Assembly: GCA_039797965.1 (NCBI GenBank)
Contig: JBDKGX010000019.1
Span: 1-35,517 of the forward strand
Direction of reading: 5' to 3'
DNA length: 35,517 nucleotides
Source of the DNA: Thiofilum sp039797965
Lineage (GTDB): Bacteria > Pseudomonadota > Gammaproteobacteria > Thiotrichales > Thiotrichaceae
The notes beneath the pieces are model-generated. The model had not been told where the DNA came from and made no database searches. It saw only the letters and a list, made by a program, of their open reading frames with translations. Position 1 is the stretch's first letter. Each line of letters starts with the position of its first letter. Of this stretch, positions 25,401-33,059 are shown in pieces. The position numbers and the translations under genes were made by a program.

Positions 25401-25847
25401 CCGACTCAGCCACCTACTACGATTGATTTAGGTACTCCAACTTTAATTCCAGAAAGCTACTTGCCTGATGTGCATAGTCGTTTGATTTTGTATAAACGTA
25501 TTGCTAGCGCAGAAGATCAAATGGCGTTGGATGAATTGCGGGTAGAGATGATTGACCGTTTTGGTTTATTGCCAGAGCCCACTCAAGCCTTATTTGCGGC
25601 GACTGAAATTAAATTACTGGCGCAACCTTTGGGGATTCGCAAGCTCGACATGCACGCTACAGGCGGACGTATTCTTTTTGATACCAAACCTAATGTTGAC
25701 CCGATGAAAATTATTCAATTGATTCAAAAGCGCCCGTGGGAATTTAAACTAGAAGGCTCGGATAAATTACGCCTATTGAAAGAGATTTCTAACACAGAAG
25801 AACGAATACTTTGGCTTAAGAAGTTTTTGCAGGAATTGGTAAGCTAA
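22416..25847 (+). CDS. mfd: Transcription-repair coupling factor
   Basis: Mfd removes RNA polymerase stalled at DNA damage and recruits UvrA. The 1143-residue protein matches E. coli Mfd (1148) over its whole length. It has the UvrB-like N-terminal modules (WETLPYD, then EHGEYATRGSIFDLFPMGSE), the RNA polymerase interaction domain (GxPVVHEEHGVGRYLGM region) and the translocase. The translocase carries Walker A GDVGFGKTE (about 627-635) and the DEEH box (728-731), followed by TATPIPRTLNMSLSG and QLRGRVGRSHH, then the C-terminal D7 domain. The ATG at 22416 has GGA at 7 nt; a TTG at 22404 would add four residues. Nine AGTACT copies lie in the gene, two of them separated by no bases (22538-22549). 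Confidence 0.97.
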   Translation: MSAWLKPIFPPPPANSTYWGQLQGSAQSLLIANAAEQHKGIVLVLTADIHAAHRLEASLRFFTPSTPIHIFPDWETLPYDIFSPLEDIVSERLKLLSKLSSMNQGILIMSMTTLMHRLPPTHYVHAHTLNVKTGDKFKVETFRQQLEQAGYRSVNQVLEHGEYATRGSIFDLFPMGSEVPYRIDLFDDEIESIRSFDPETQRTQDKVLQIELLPAREFPLDKDGIALFKQNYRHQLGGDLSRSQIYDAVSKGNTPAGIEYYLPLFFEHTATLFDYLPERTLVIFEDKAQTAIPTFWNTIEHRYEERRHDIERPLLEPKKVFIDPASLQYKLGRYRRIQVSPDTEQVGTHYPTHALPPLLVQTKHDQPLILLTEFLKLLKGRVLFTAESAGRREALLQLLRDNRLSVKVLDSWQAFLDSKELMAITVAPLESGFWLKEPALAVIPETLLHGAPVQQQRRRKKATRDADSIIRNLTDLNEGAPVVHEEHGVGRYLGMQTITTGGMTSEYLTLEYSGGDRLYVPVTALHLISRYTGVSPDAAPLHKLGNEQWSKSRQKAAEKARDVAVELLDIHARRAAQQGNAFSFDELEYQQFSAGFPFEETPDQALAIESVIRDMRSTQPMDRVVCGDVGFGKTEVAMRATFIAANAGKQVAIIAPTTLLVQQHLNNFRDRFADWPFVIESLSRFKTAAQVKQALDKVAVGQIDIVIGTHKLLQEDVIFKNLGLVIIDEEHRFGVRHKEQLKKLRANVDMLTMTATPIPRTLNMSLSGLRDLSIIATPPVQRHAIKTFVTEWSNTLIQEACAREIARGGQVYVLHNEVDTIGKMVEDLQVLLPQAKIQYAHGQMRERELESIMQDFYHQRFQILVATTIIENGIDVPSANTIIINRADKLGLAQLHQLRGRVGRSHHRAYAYLITPPKKSLTPDAKKRLEAIESLEDLGVGFTLATHDLEIRGAGELLGEDQSGQIQEIGYHLYNDLLKRAVRALKTGKTTDLSQPTQPPTTIDLGTPTLIPESYLPDVHSRLILYKRIASAEDQMALDELRVEMIDRFGLLPEPTQALFAATEIKLLAQPLGIRKLDMHATGGRILFDTKPNVDPMKIIQLIQKRPWEFKLEGSDKLRLLKEISNTEERILWLKKFLQELVS

Positions 25848-25892
25848 CACTTGCTATTACAAAAGAATTTAATTACCGCAGGAGACATTCAA

Positions 25893-26381
25893 ATGACCAC
25901 GCAACAAGATTTAGAATTAATTACCTTACAAGAGCAGCTTTTATGCTTTAGTACTTTTGACGCGGATACAGCTTGGGATTTAGGTAATCGTTTACGGCAA
26001 AAAGCATTAGAGCGTAATCAGGCTTTAGCAATTGATATTACGATTAATGGCTTTCAATTATTTTTCTGCGCGATGGCAGGAACTACGCCTGAAAATACGG
26101 ATTGGGCGCGGCGTAAACGGAATATAGTCAATCGCTTCCAACGCAGCTCGTATGGTATGGGGCTATATCTCAAAGAGAAAAACGTTGATTTAATGGAGAA
26201 ATATGGTTTACCTACTAGTGATTATGCCGCTCACGGGGGCTGCTTTCCGATTCGAGTAGGTAAAATGATGATAGGTACAGTAGTCGTTTCTGGCTTACCC
26301 CAACGCGAAGATCACAATTTAGTAATCGAAGTACTCTGCGAAATGCTCCATCAGCCGTTAAACTTATTAGCTTTAGATTGA
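25893..26381 (+). CDS. UPF0303 family (heme-degrading-domain-like) protein
   Basis: This 162-residue protein has the signature of the UPF0303/YBR137W group, which shares a fold with GlcG/HbpS-like heme-binding proteins. HGGCFPI (114-120) and GTVVVSGLPQREDH (128-141) are the clearest motifs. Its function is not firmly established. The ATG at 25893 is preceded by AGGAG at 8 nt, so the longer frame from TTG 25851 is rejected. It begins 45 nt after mfd and may be co-transcribed with it. The 205 nt after it (26382-26586) is AT-rich and probably holds the promoter of the next gene. Confidence 0.8.
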   Translation: MTTQQDLELITLQEQLLCFSTFDADTAWDLGNRLRQKALERNQALAIDITINGFQLFFCAMAGTTPENTDWARRKRNIVNRFQRSSYGMGLYLKEKNVDLMEKYGLPTSDYAAHGGCFPIRVGKMMIGTVVVSGLPQREDHNLVIEVLCEMLHQPLNLLALD

Positions 26382-26586
26382 TTTTACTAATTATTTCTTG
26401 AAAAAAGTGCTTATTAGAGGGTATTTAAATACCAGCCTTTATTAGTATTTTGGGTAGTTTTTCACAAAATATTATATGGCAGTTTACTAAGCATCCTATT
26501 ACTCTAATAGTGCTTGCTAGCATTAAACTCTTTCAAGAATAACTACCACAGCTTTTGTGTTTAAATGGACACTTAAGGAAATCATT

Positions 26587-27096
26587 ATGAAAAAAGCGCT
26601 CATTATTATTAGTTTATTAGCCCTTGCACCTTTAGCTCATGCAAAAGATAAAGTTACGGTTCAAGATACACTCCATTGTAAAGCAACCTCTGAATGCCCT
26701 TATATTTTTGATGTGCTTGAAGGAGATAAAACCTTTAAAAAAGCTCTGCAAGACTTTGCTAAACAACCCCAAATTAAAAAAGATCGCGTCTGGTTAGTAG
26801 GTGGAGGCACTGCAACCCCTAGCACACCAGTGGTATTAGGTAAGACCACTTATGCAGTGTTTGGCACCTGTGAACCTCATAACTGTGGTAGTAATCACTA
26901 TGTATTAGCCTACGATGCTAAAGCTAAAAAGATTTATGGTCTAAATACCAAAGATACACCCTCTAAGAAGCAAGTTTTAATTGGCAAACCTTCAGCTGAG
27001 GTAGCTGCCTTATTAAAAAGCTATGAAGAAGGTGATTTACTTAGCCAACTCAATAAGCCTAATGTGAAATTACCCCTAGTGTTTAAGACTAATTAG
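26587..27096 (+). CDS. Ivy-type inhibitor of vertebrate C-type lysozyme
   Basis: The 169-residue product has a signal peptide (1-19, ending AHA) and the Ivy hallmark loop CEPHNC (95-100; E. coli CKPHDC), followed by GSNHYVLAYD and YGL. In Ivy this loop inserts into the lysozyme active site, and the two cysteines form a disulfide. A further Cys pair (residues 31 and 37) is not typical of E. coli Ivy. It should be a periplasmic protector of peptidoglycan, or a control on the cell's own lytic enzymes. The ATG at 26587 has SD AAGGA at 7 nt. Two hairpins follow. Confidence 0.78.
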   Translation: MKKALIIISLLALAPLAHAKDKVTVQDTLHCKATSECPYIFDVLEGDKTFKKALQDFAKQPQIKKDRVWLVGGGTATPSTPVVLGKTTYAVFGTCEPHNCGSNHYVLAYDAKAKKIYGLNTKDTPSKKQVLIGKPSAEVAALLKSYEEGDLLSQLNKPNVKLPLVFKTN

Positions 27097-27099
27097 TTT

Positions 27100-27131
27100 A
27101 TTCATTTAAAAAACGATTATTTTAAATGAAT
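27100..27131 (+). terminator. AT-rich 12-bp hairpin after the Ivy-type gene
   Basis: ATTCATTTAAAA and TTTTAAATGAAT enclose an 8-nt loop, starting 4 nt after the stop codon. There is no G/C clamp, so it is a weak terminator on its own. Confidence 0.45.
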
Positions 27132-27152
27132 AATAATCTTTAAAAGTACCGT

Positions 27153-27190
27153 ACTATTGCTAGATTAGTTATCACTAATCTAGCAATAGT
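27153..27190. terminator. Perfect 17-bp stem, bidirectional terminator
   Basis: The arm ACTATTGCTAGATTAGT and its exact reverse complement flank a 4-nt loop (TATC). CTTTTATT follows on the plus strand. It lies between the Ivy-type gene and the 61-codon gene, which converge, and probably terminates both. Confidence 0.75.
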
Positions 27191-27193
27191 CTT

Positions 27194-27379
27194 TTATTGG
27201 CAACGACTGGGTTGTCCCGGTAGTAATCCACGACAACAGCAAGCTAACTTATGGGGTGAAGTGGTTTGCATGGTTTTAATTAAGCTTTCCACTTGAGCAT
27301 TGACCTGTGCTTGATGCAACTGTCGGCGGCGTCTAGGTAATACGTTTATTAATCGTTGGAAGATATTAATATTTTTCAT
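27194..27379 (-). CDS. Small basic protein with Cys-rich C-terminus, unknown
   Basis: This is a 61-codon reading frame with a purine-rich SD (AAGGGAA) before its ATG. The N-terminal half is basic (RRRR near residue 16), and the end is CCCRGLLPGQPSRCQ, with four cysteines in about 15 residues. I do not recognise a family. There is no signal peptide. It follows the 81-codon gene by 90 nt on the same strand and ends at the strong hairpin 27153-27190. It could be a metal-binding or regulatory peptide, or not a gene at all; the SD and terminator favour a gene. Confidence 0.5.
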   Translation of the reverse strand: MKNINIFQRLINVLPRRRRQLHQAQVNAQVESLIKTMQTTSPHKLACCCRGLLPGQPSRCQ

Positions 27380-27469
27380 TTTTTATTCCCTTACAAACTA
27401 CCTAAAATCCTTTGCCTATAGTACATAGGGGCAATTAATCTAACCCCTAGATTAATTAACTATTATTAA

Positions 27470-27715
27470 TTAACGAATACCACCAAGTAGTGAACTGAAA
27501 ATATTTTTAGTCGCTACACAAATAAAGCAACCCTGATCAGCTGAGGGTAAATGTGACGTACCTGTTTGTAAATCAGTGCTGTAACGAGGCATTTGGCTAG
27601 CATTGACTTCAAAATTCTGACCTTTGCTAGTAATAGTTGGGTTATTAGCCGGTAAATTCACATTAGTGGTTGAGCCAATACCAATCATATTCATAATTTG
27701 TTCTAAGAAGTTCAT
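27470..27715 (-). CDS. Small protein with CxxC motif, unknown
   Basis: This is an 81-residue product. The start is the ATG at 27715, because the SD GAGGG lies 6 nt before it; the ATG at 27721 directly abuts the SD. It has a short hydrophobic N-terminus (NFLEQIMNMIGIG), an Asn/Thr/Ser-rich middle and one CFIC motif (about residue 63), then a hydrophobic end (FSSLLGGIR). No known family is recognised. With the next small gene it forms a pair of short Cys-bearing proteins. Confidence 0.5.
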   Translation of the reverse strand: MNFLEQIMNMIGIGSTTNVNLPANNPTITSKGQNFEVNASQMPRYSTDLQTGTSHLPSADQGCFICVATKNIFSSLLGGIR

Positions 27716-27893
27716 TGTCATCCCTCGACTAATAGATTTATTTAATAAGTACTTAGGTATAAATAACCTAATCCATTCGAAGTAGTTTGAACTAGTTAAT
27801 TGAAATTGCTTAGAACCGTTTTGATCAACGGGTAGTATCGCTTGACGATGGGAGCATTAAGGCAAGATATATTACAAGAGGGAGTACTTGAAG

Positions 27894-27922
27894 AAAGTAC
27901 TCGATATTAAACCGAGTACTTT
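27894..27922 (-). terminator. Hairpin 3' of glnS built from two AGTACT copies
   Basis: AAAGTACTCG and CGAGTACTTT form a 10-bp stem with a 9-nt loop, 15 nt after the glnS stop. Each arm contains a full AGTACT, and a third copy follows at 27883. On the minus strand the stem is followed by CTTC, without a T-run. Confidence 0.5.
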
Positions 27923-27937
27923 AAATAAGGGAAATTA

Positions 27938-29614
27938 CTAAACACTAGCAGCGCTTTTTTCCCAAGTGTCTTTGAGGCTAATCACACGATTAAAGACTAA
28001 ATGCTCTGGAGTAGAGTTTTTATAGTCTTGGATAAAATAGCCTTGGCGCTCAAATTGATAACGCGTTTCAGTATCTGCTTTAGCCAGATTCACTTCGCCT
28101 TTACAGCCTTGAAGTACTACTAAACTATTGGGATTAATAAAGTCGAGGAAGTTCTTACCCCCTGCATCGGGCGCTACGTCACTAAACAAGCGATCATACA
28201 AATGCACTTCACACTCAACATTAGACTTAACATCCACCCAATGAATCACACCTTTAGCTTTGACACCATCGGCGGGGTCTTTGCCTAGCGTATCTTCAAT
28301 CACTTTGGCGTGCACTTCAGTAACATTGCCTGCCGCGTCTTTAATCGCTTCTATGGCTTCAATAACATAAGCATTGCGCAACCGCACACGTTTACCCAGT
28401 ACTAAACGTTTATATTGCTTATTGGCTTCCTCGCGAAAATCATCTTTTTCAATCCACAGCTCACGACTAAAAGGTAGTTCGCGCGAGCCAAATGCTTCAT
28501 TTTGTGGATGATTAGCGGCCATCATGGTTTCTGTTTTATCTTCTGGATAATTGACCAAAACGACTTTTAAGGGCTCCAATACACACATCGCACGCGGTGA
28601 GTTTTCATTGAGGTCTTCACGAATGGCATATTCAAGCATGCCAATATCAACAACCCCCTCAACCTTTGTGACCCCTGCCATTTCACAAAAATCACGCAAG
28701 GCTTTCGGAGTAAAACCACGGCGACGCATTCCGGCGATAGTAGGCATACGCGGATCATCCCAACCCGTCACATGCTTTTCATCGACTAGCTGTTTGAGTT
28801 TGCGCTTACTTGTGACCGTATAGTTCACGTTCAAACGCGAAAATTCGTATTGATGAGGCGTGGCAGGCACAGGCAAATTAGCAATAAACCACTCATACAA
28901 AGGGCGATGCGCTTCAAATTCTAAAGTACAAATCGAGTGAGTAATTCCCTCAATCGCATCACTTTGACCATGCGCGTAGTCATAGGAAGGATAGATACAC
29001 CATTTATCACCCGTTTGGTGATGGGAGGCTTTTTTAATACGGTAGATCACAGGATCACGTAAATTGATATTAGGCGAAGCCATATCAATTTTAACCCGCA
29101 AAGCGCAAGTACCCTCTTCAAACTCACCCGCACGCATTTTTTCAAATAACGATAAATTCTCTTCCACTGAACGATTACGGTAGGGGCTATCTTTACCAGC
29201 CTCCGTTAAAGTACCCCGATATTCGCGGACTTGGTCTGCTGTTAAATCACAGACATACGCTTTACCTTGCTCAATCAGGTAAACCGCCCATTGGTAAAGT
29301 TGATCAAAATAATCAGAGGCATAACGAACTTTACCTTCCCATTGATACCCTAGCCATTGCACATCGCGTTGAATAGACTCGACATACTCCTCATCTTCTT
29401 TAGCAGGATTAGTGTCGTCCATACGCAAATTGCACACACCACCATAACGTTGAGCTAAACCAAAATTTAGCCAAATCGATTTAGCGTGCCCTAAGTGTAA
29501 ATAGCCATTGGGTTCTGGGGGAAAACGGGTATGGACTTGGGTCACTTTACTGCTAGCCAAATCGTCTTCCACGATTTTCTCAATGAAATTTAAAGGTTTA
29601 TTGGTCTCGCTCAT
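27938..29614 (-). CDS. glnS: Glutamine-tRNA ligase
   Basis: This class I aminoacyl-tRNA synthetase charges tRNA-Gln. The 558-residue protein matches E. coli GlnS (554). It shows PPEPNGYLHLGHAKSI (32-47, with the HIGH-type HLGH at 40-43) and the KMSKS-type VTSKRKL (267-273), with the two C-terminal beta-barrels for anticodon binding. There is no YqeY-type extension. It is the last gene of the minus-strand run from yceD, but 99 nt separate it from the CYTH gene, so it may have its own promoter. Two AGTACT copies lie in the gene. Confidence 0.97.
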   Translation of the reverse strand: MSETNKPLNFIEKIVEDDLASSKVTQVHTRFPPEPNGYLHLGHAKSIWLNFGLAQRYGGVCNLRMDDTNPAKEDEEYVESIQRDVQWLGYQWEGKVRYASDYFDQLYQWAVYLIEQGKAYVCDLTADQVREYRGTLTEAGKDSPYRNRSVEENLSLFEKMRAGEFEEGTCALRVKIDMASPNINLRDPVIYRIKKASHHQTGDKWCIYPSYDYAHGQSDAIEGITHSICTLEFEAHRPLYEWFIANLPVPATPHQYEFSRLNVNYTVTSKRKLKQLVDEKHVTGWDDPRMPTIAGMRRRGFTPKALRDFCEMAGVTKVEGVVDIGMLEYAIREDLNENSPRAMCVLEPLKVVLVNYPEDKTETMMAANHPQNEAFGSRELPFSRELWIEKDDFREEANKQYKRLVLGKRVRLRNAYVIEAIEAIKDAAGNVTEVHAKVIEDTLGKDPADGVKAKGVIHWVDVKSNVECEVHLYDRLFSDVAPDAGGKNFLDFINPNSLVVLQGCKGEVNLAKADTETRYQFERQGYFIQDYKNSTPEHLVFNRVISLKDTWEKSAASV

Positions 29615-29713
29615 GATGGAAATTTGACCCTTTTAAAATAATGGTGGTGAGTAGACTATGGTGTTGGTAGTACTACCTTAAATCGTTACTCATTTAAATA
29701 GTGATAAAGTGCT

Positions 29714-30202
29714 CTAGCAGCTTTGTTCGTCCGCTGTCCACTGTCGGTAGGGATATTGTGTTAAACGCACATTATAATAACGTGGCTCATGCGACACGTC
29801 TTTGCCTGCCCAGTCAGGGAGAGCAAAGGTTTCATTAGCGTCTTTTAATTCAATCTCAGCCACGACTAAACCCTGATTATCGCCATGAAACTCGTCAATT
29901 TCCCAGAGCTTGCCTGAGTACTCGATGTAGTGGCGCGTTTTTTCTATGAGTGGTGGCTGACATAAAGTACTTAATAACTCTTGGGCATCATGTAAAGGAA
30001 TGGAGTACTCATACTCTGGACGTGATACGCCAATCGTCATCCCTTTAATATTGAGATTGGCTTGGTCATTCTCAATCCGGACTCGCACAGAAGCGGTAGG
30101 ATTATTACTTAAATAGCCTTGGCGAAACTGTTCTGAGCGCTGTACTTGTAAACGCCAAGTATCAGAAATCACCAAAAATTTACGCTCAATTTCAGTTGCC
30201 AT
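29714..30202 (-). CDS. CYTH domain protein, probable inorganic triphosphatase
   Basis: The 162-residue protein is a single CYTH domain. The ExExK signature EIERK is at 4-8, followed by alternating acidic and basic residues on successive strands (SVRVRIEN, LNIKG, YEYSIPL, WEIDEFHG, VVAEIEL), as expected for the metal- and triphosphate-binding tunnel. Similar stand-alone proteins, such as that of Nitrosomonas europaea, hydrolyse tripolyphosphate; class IV adenylate cyclase is an alternative but less likely. It lies 17 nt after fabH, probably in the same operon. Three AGTACT copies are present. Confidence 0.82.
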   Translation of the reverse strand: MATEIERKFLVISDTWRLQVQRSEQFRQGYLSNNPTASVRVRIENDQANLNIKGMTIGVSRPEYEYSIPLHDAQELLSTLCQPPLIEKTRHYIEYSGKLWEIDEFHGDNQGLVVAEIELKDANETFALPDWAGKDVSHEPRYYNVRLTQYPYRQWTADEQSC

Positions 30203-30219
30203 AGCCTCACCTTAAAACG

Positions 30220-31188
30220 TTAGAATCGTACTAATGCCGAACCCCATGTAAACCCACCACCAAACGCCTCTAGCAAAACGGTTTGTCCACGCTGAATACG
30301 ACCATCCCGTACAGCGGTATCAAATGCAATGGGAATAGAAGCCGCAGAAGTATTACCCTGTTCACCCACCGTGACGACAACTCGCTCCATCGGCATCTCT
30401 AATTTTTTAGCCGTTGCTTGAATAATGCGAATATTAGCTTGATGAGGTACTAGCCAATCAACCTCTGCTTTGGTCAGATGATTAGCTTCTAGCGTTTCCT
30501 CAACAATACGTCCAAGTGTTGTAACCGCCATACGGAATACTTCATTGCCTTTCATGCGCAAAAAGGCTTTATCAGCTAAGAGCACATCACGATTACGCGA
30601 TACACCCGCTGCAACATTGAGTAATTCCTCGTGACTGCCTTCTGAATGAATGTGAGTGGAGTAAATACCCGGCTCGGTGCTTGCTTCGAGTACTAATGCC
30701 CCTGCACCGTCGCCAAACAACACACAAGTACCTCGATCATTCCAGTCGAGCAGTTTAGACATCGTTTCAGCGCCCACGACTAAGGCACATTTACTAACAC
30801 CACTACGTACAAATTTATCGGCGACACTTAAAGCATAAGTAAAACCAGAACACGCCGCATTCACATCAAAAGCCGCCCCACCGTTGGTAATACCTAAACG
30901 CCCTTGGAGTAAACAGCCTGTACTGGGAAAAATCAAATCGGGGGTTGAGGTACCTAATACAATTAAATCCACCTCATTAGGCTCACGACCTGCCATCTCC
31001 AAAGCGCGACGTGCCGCAATCTCCGCTAGATCACAAGAGGTTTCGTGGTCAACAATATGACGTTGACGAATACCCGTCCGCTCAAAAATCCACTCATCCG
31101 TAGTATCTACAAACTGAGCAATATCGTTATTGGTCATAATGCGGGGTGGTAAGTAACTACCTGTGCCAGTAATACGTGAATAAATCAT
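30220..31188 (-). CDS. fabH: 3-oxoacyl-ACP synthase III
   Basis: FabH starts fatty acid synthesis by condensing acetyl-CoA with malonyl-ACP. The 322 residues are standard. The catalytic triad is visible: C113 in NAACSGFTYAL, H249 in VPHQANIRI and N279 in GNTSAAS. The ATG overlaps the plsX stop (ATGA). In many gammaproteobacteria fabD follows, but here a CYTH gene does, so the fab cluster is split. Confidence 0.96.
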   Translation of the reverse strand: MIYSRITGTGSYLPPRIMTNNDIAQFVDTTDEWIFERTGIRQRHIVDHETSCDLAEIAARRALEMAGREPNEVDLIVLGTSTPDLIFPSTGCLLQGRLGITNGGAAFDVNAACSGFTYALSVADKFVRSGVSKCALVVGAETMSKLLDWNDRGTCVLFGDGAGALVLEASTEPGIYSTHIHSEGSHEELLNVAAGVSRNRDVLLADKAFLRMKGNEVFRMAVTTLGRIVEETLEANHLTKAEVDWLVPHQANIRIIQATAKKLEMPMERVVVTVGEQGNTSAASIPIAFDTAVRDGRIQRGQTVLLEAFGGGFTWGSALVRF

Positions 31189-32213
31189 ACGTCAGTTCTC
31201 GCTACCAATAACGCCTCAAGTTGCTTATCAATACGTTGTGGGACTTTCTTAATAATTTCAGTACGGGCCATTTCAATGGCATTGGCATAAGCAAAACTAT
31301 CAGCCCCACCATGACTTTTAACCACAATGCCCCGTAATCCTAAAAAACTTGCGCCATTATAACGGCGGGGATCGACCTGTTTACGAAAGTTATTTAAGAC
31401 TGGTAATGCAATTAAACCTGCCAGTTTAGTGAGTATATTTTTCTTAAAACCACTTTTTAAGAGAGTAGCAATCATTTTAGCAACACCCTCCGTGTTTTTC
31501 AGAGCCACATTACCCACAAAGCCATCGCACACTACTACGTCAACATCGCTGAGGTAAATATCATCCCCCTCAACATAACCAATATAATTTAAAGGTGACT
31601 TATTTAATAAAGCATGAGCGGCTTTGACTTGCTCATTGCCCTTAATTTCTTCTTGTCCGATATTTAGTAGACCCACCTTAGGTGACTCAATATCATCAAT
31701 AGCTTTAGCCAGCTCCGAACCCATTAAAGCAAATTGATATAAGTGCTCTGCTGAAGAGTCCACATTAGCACCCAAATCTAACATATGGGTATGCCCATTA
31801 ATGGAGGGTAACACGGTACAAATAGCAGGACGATCAATTCCGGGCAAGGTTTTTAATACAAACCGAGCCGTCGCCATCAAAGCCCCTGTATTACCAGCAC
31901 TGACGGCAGCATCTGCTAAACCTTCTTTCACTAAGTTGATAGCGACTCGCATAGACGAGTCTTTTTTATTTTTAAGTGCGCTGGTAGGGGATTCGTCCAT
32001 TGCCACGACTTGAGTAGTCGCTTTAAGGCTTAAGCGCTCAGAAAGAGCCGCTTTGTGTTGGGTTAAAGTACTAGTAATTTGTGCCTCATCACCCACAAGA
32101 ATTAATTCAATATCCGCATGAGTTGCCAATGCTTTTAAAGCTGCTGGTACAGTGACCTCTAGCCCATGATCACCACCCATTGCATCTAACGCAATACGGT
32201 ATTTGTTAGCCAT
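31185..32213 (-). CDS. plsX: Phosphate acyltransferase PlsX
   Basis: PlsX makes acyl-phosphate from acyl-ACP for phospholipid synthesis. The 342-residue protein begins with the family signature LDAMGGDHG (9-17) and contains VSAGNTGALMA and DLGANVDSSAEHLYQFA. It overlaps fabH by 4 nt. A strong terminator sits between rpmF and plsX, so the plsX-fabH part probably depends on read-through or on its own promoter. Confidence 0.96.
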   Translation of the reverse strand: MANKYRIALDAMGGDHGLEVTVPAALKALATHADIELILVGDEAQITSTLTQHKAALSERLSLKATTQVVAMDESPTSALKNKKDSSMRVAINLVKEGLADAAVSAGNTGALMATARFVLKTLPGIDRPAICTVLPSINGHTHMLDLGANVDSSAEHLYQFALMGSELAKAIDDIESPKVGLLNIGQEEIKGNEQVKAAHALLNKSPLNYIGYVEGDDIYLSDVDVVVCDGFVGNVALKNTEGVAKMIATLLKSGFKKNILTKLAGLIALPVLNNFRKQVDPRRYNGASFLGLRGIVVKSHGGADSFAYANAIEMARTEIIKKVPQRIDKQLEALLVARTDV

Positions 32214-32237
32214 AATTTATCCAACACATTATCAAAA

Positions 32238-32264
32238 AAAATCGCGGGACAAGCCCGCGATTTT
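32238..32264 (-). terminator. Rho-independent terminator between rpmF and plsX
   Basis: On the minus strand AAAATCGCGGG and CCCGCGATTTT form an 11-bp GC-rich stem with a 5-nt loop, followed by further T residues. It lies about 50 nt after the rpmF stop and 24 nt before the plsX start. It can lower plsX-fabH output relative to ribosomal protein. Confidence 0.9.
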
Positions 32265-32312
32265 AAATACATTTAGGGGTAAAAGTAATCTTATACGCCT
32301 AAAGACTTTGGT

Positions 32313-32510
32313 TTACTCTTGGACTTCTTCCACTTCAACTTCAGTCTTGATGATCTGACGACCACGATAGAATCCATCTGGAGTCATGTGGTGACGTAAA
32401 TGCGTCTCACCTGAAACGGGATCAACTGATAGTGCACGATTTTTTAATGCATCGTGTGAGCGGCGCATATCACGGCGAGAGCGTGATTTGCGAGTTTGAG
32501 CGACTGCCAT
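32313..32510 (-). CDS. rpmF: 50S ribosomal protein L32
   Basis: The 65-residue L32 begins MAVAQTRKSRSRRDMRRSHD, as in other gammaproteobacteria, and has an acidic C-terminal tail (VEVEEVQE) somewhat longer than usual. It lacks zinc-ligand cysteines, so it is the non-zinc form. It starts 6 nt after the yceD stop, and the pair is a conserved unit. Confidence 0.97.
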   Translation of the reverse strand: MAVAQTRKSRSRRDMRRSHDALKNRALSVDPVSGETHLRHHMTPDGFYRGRQIIKTEVEVEEVQE

Positions 32511-32516
32511 AGTAGC

Positions 32517-33050
32517 TTACTCCGATTTTTTCCAATTCTTTAAAACTGCAAACGGATTTTGTTTAGGCTCCGCTGCATCAGGCTCATTTTCAACCTCATC
32601 TTCCGCGTAGCCCTCAATTAAGGGTCTTACGGGCTGACAGGAATCATGGCGCGGTATCAGTGGCATGGCAAGTAATAGCTCATCTTCCACAAAATCACGC
32701 AAAAATAGGCTATCGTCTTCGACTAACCAACTTTCGTAGCCTGCGTCTTCAGGGCGACGATCTGTCTCTGAGCGAGTAAATACGATCTCAACAGAATGAT
32801 TAATAGTCAATGTCATAGGTTGCAAACAACGCTGACATTCAATTTGTAATTTACCTTGTATAGTACCTGTCACCATGGGTAAATGGATATCAGATAGTGC
32901 AAAGGCTAAATCTACTTGAAAATTACCATTATCATCTAACGCTAAATCAGCTAAACGACGCATTTCACCTAAAGGCATAATGCCTTTTAGCTCACGTCGC
33001 TGCTCAACATAGCGAAACGGATTAATTTCAACGGGTAACCTATTCAACAT
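32517..33050 (-). CDS. yceD: YceD (DUF177) protein, rRNA accumulation factor
   Basis: This 177-residue DUF177 protein lies directly before rpmF, as in most proteobacteria. In E. coli and plants the family has been linked to 23S rRNA accumulation. Visible hallmarks are LECQRCLQPM-like IECQRCLQPM (metal- or RNA-binding Cys pair) and the C-terminal KQNPFAVLKNWKK. Its start matches the family N-terminus. No SD precedes the ATG, and the promoter places transcription start only about 3 nt upstream, so the mRNA may be nearly leaderless. Confidence 0.92.
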   Translation of the reverse strand: MLNRLPVEINPFRYVEQRRELKGIMPLGEMRRLADLALDDNGNFQVDLAFALSDIHLPMVTGTIQGKLQIECQRCLQPMTLTINHSVEIVFTRSETDRRPEDAGYESWLVEDDSLFLRDFVEDELLLAMPLIPRHDSCQPVRPLIEGYAEDEVENEPDAAEPKQNPFAVLKNWKKSE

Positions 33051-33059
33051 AAGGGCGCG

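Noticed and set aside
27153..27190. Transposon end or MITE
   Set aside because: The 17-bp perfect repeat is contiguous (4-nt loop), has no target duplication or second copy in the window, and sits at convergent gene ends, so a terminator explains it.
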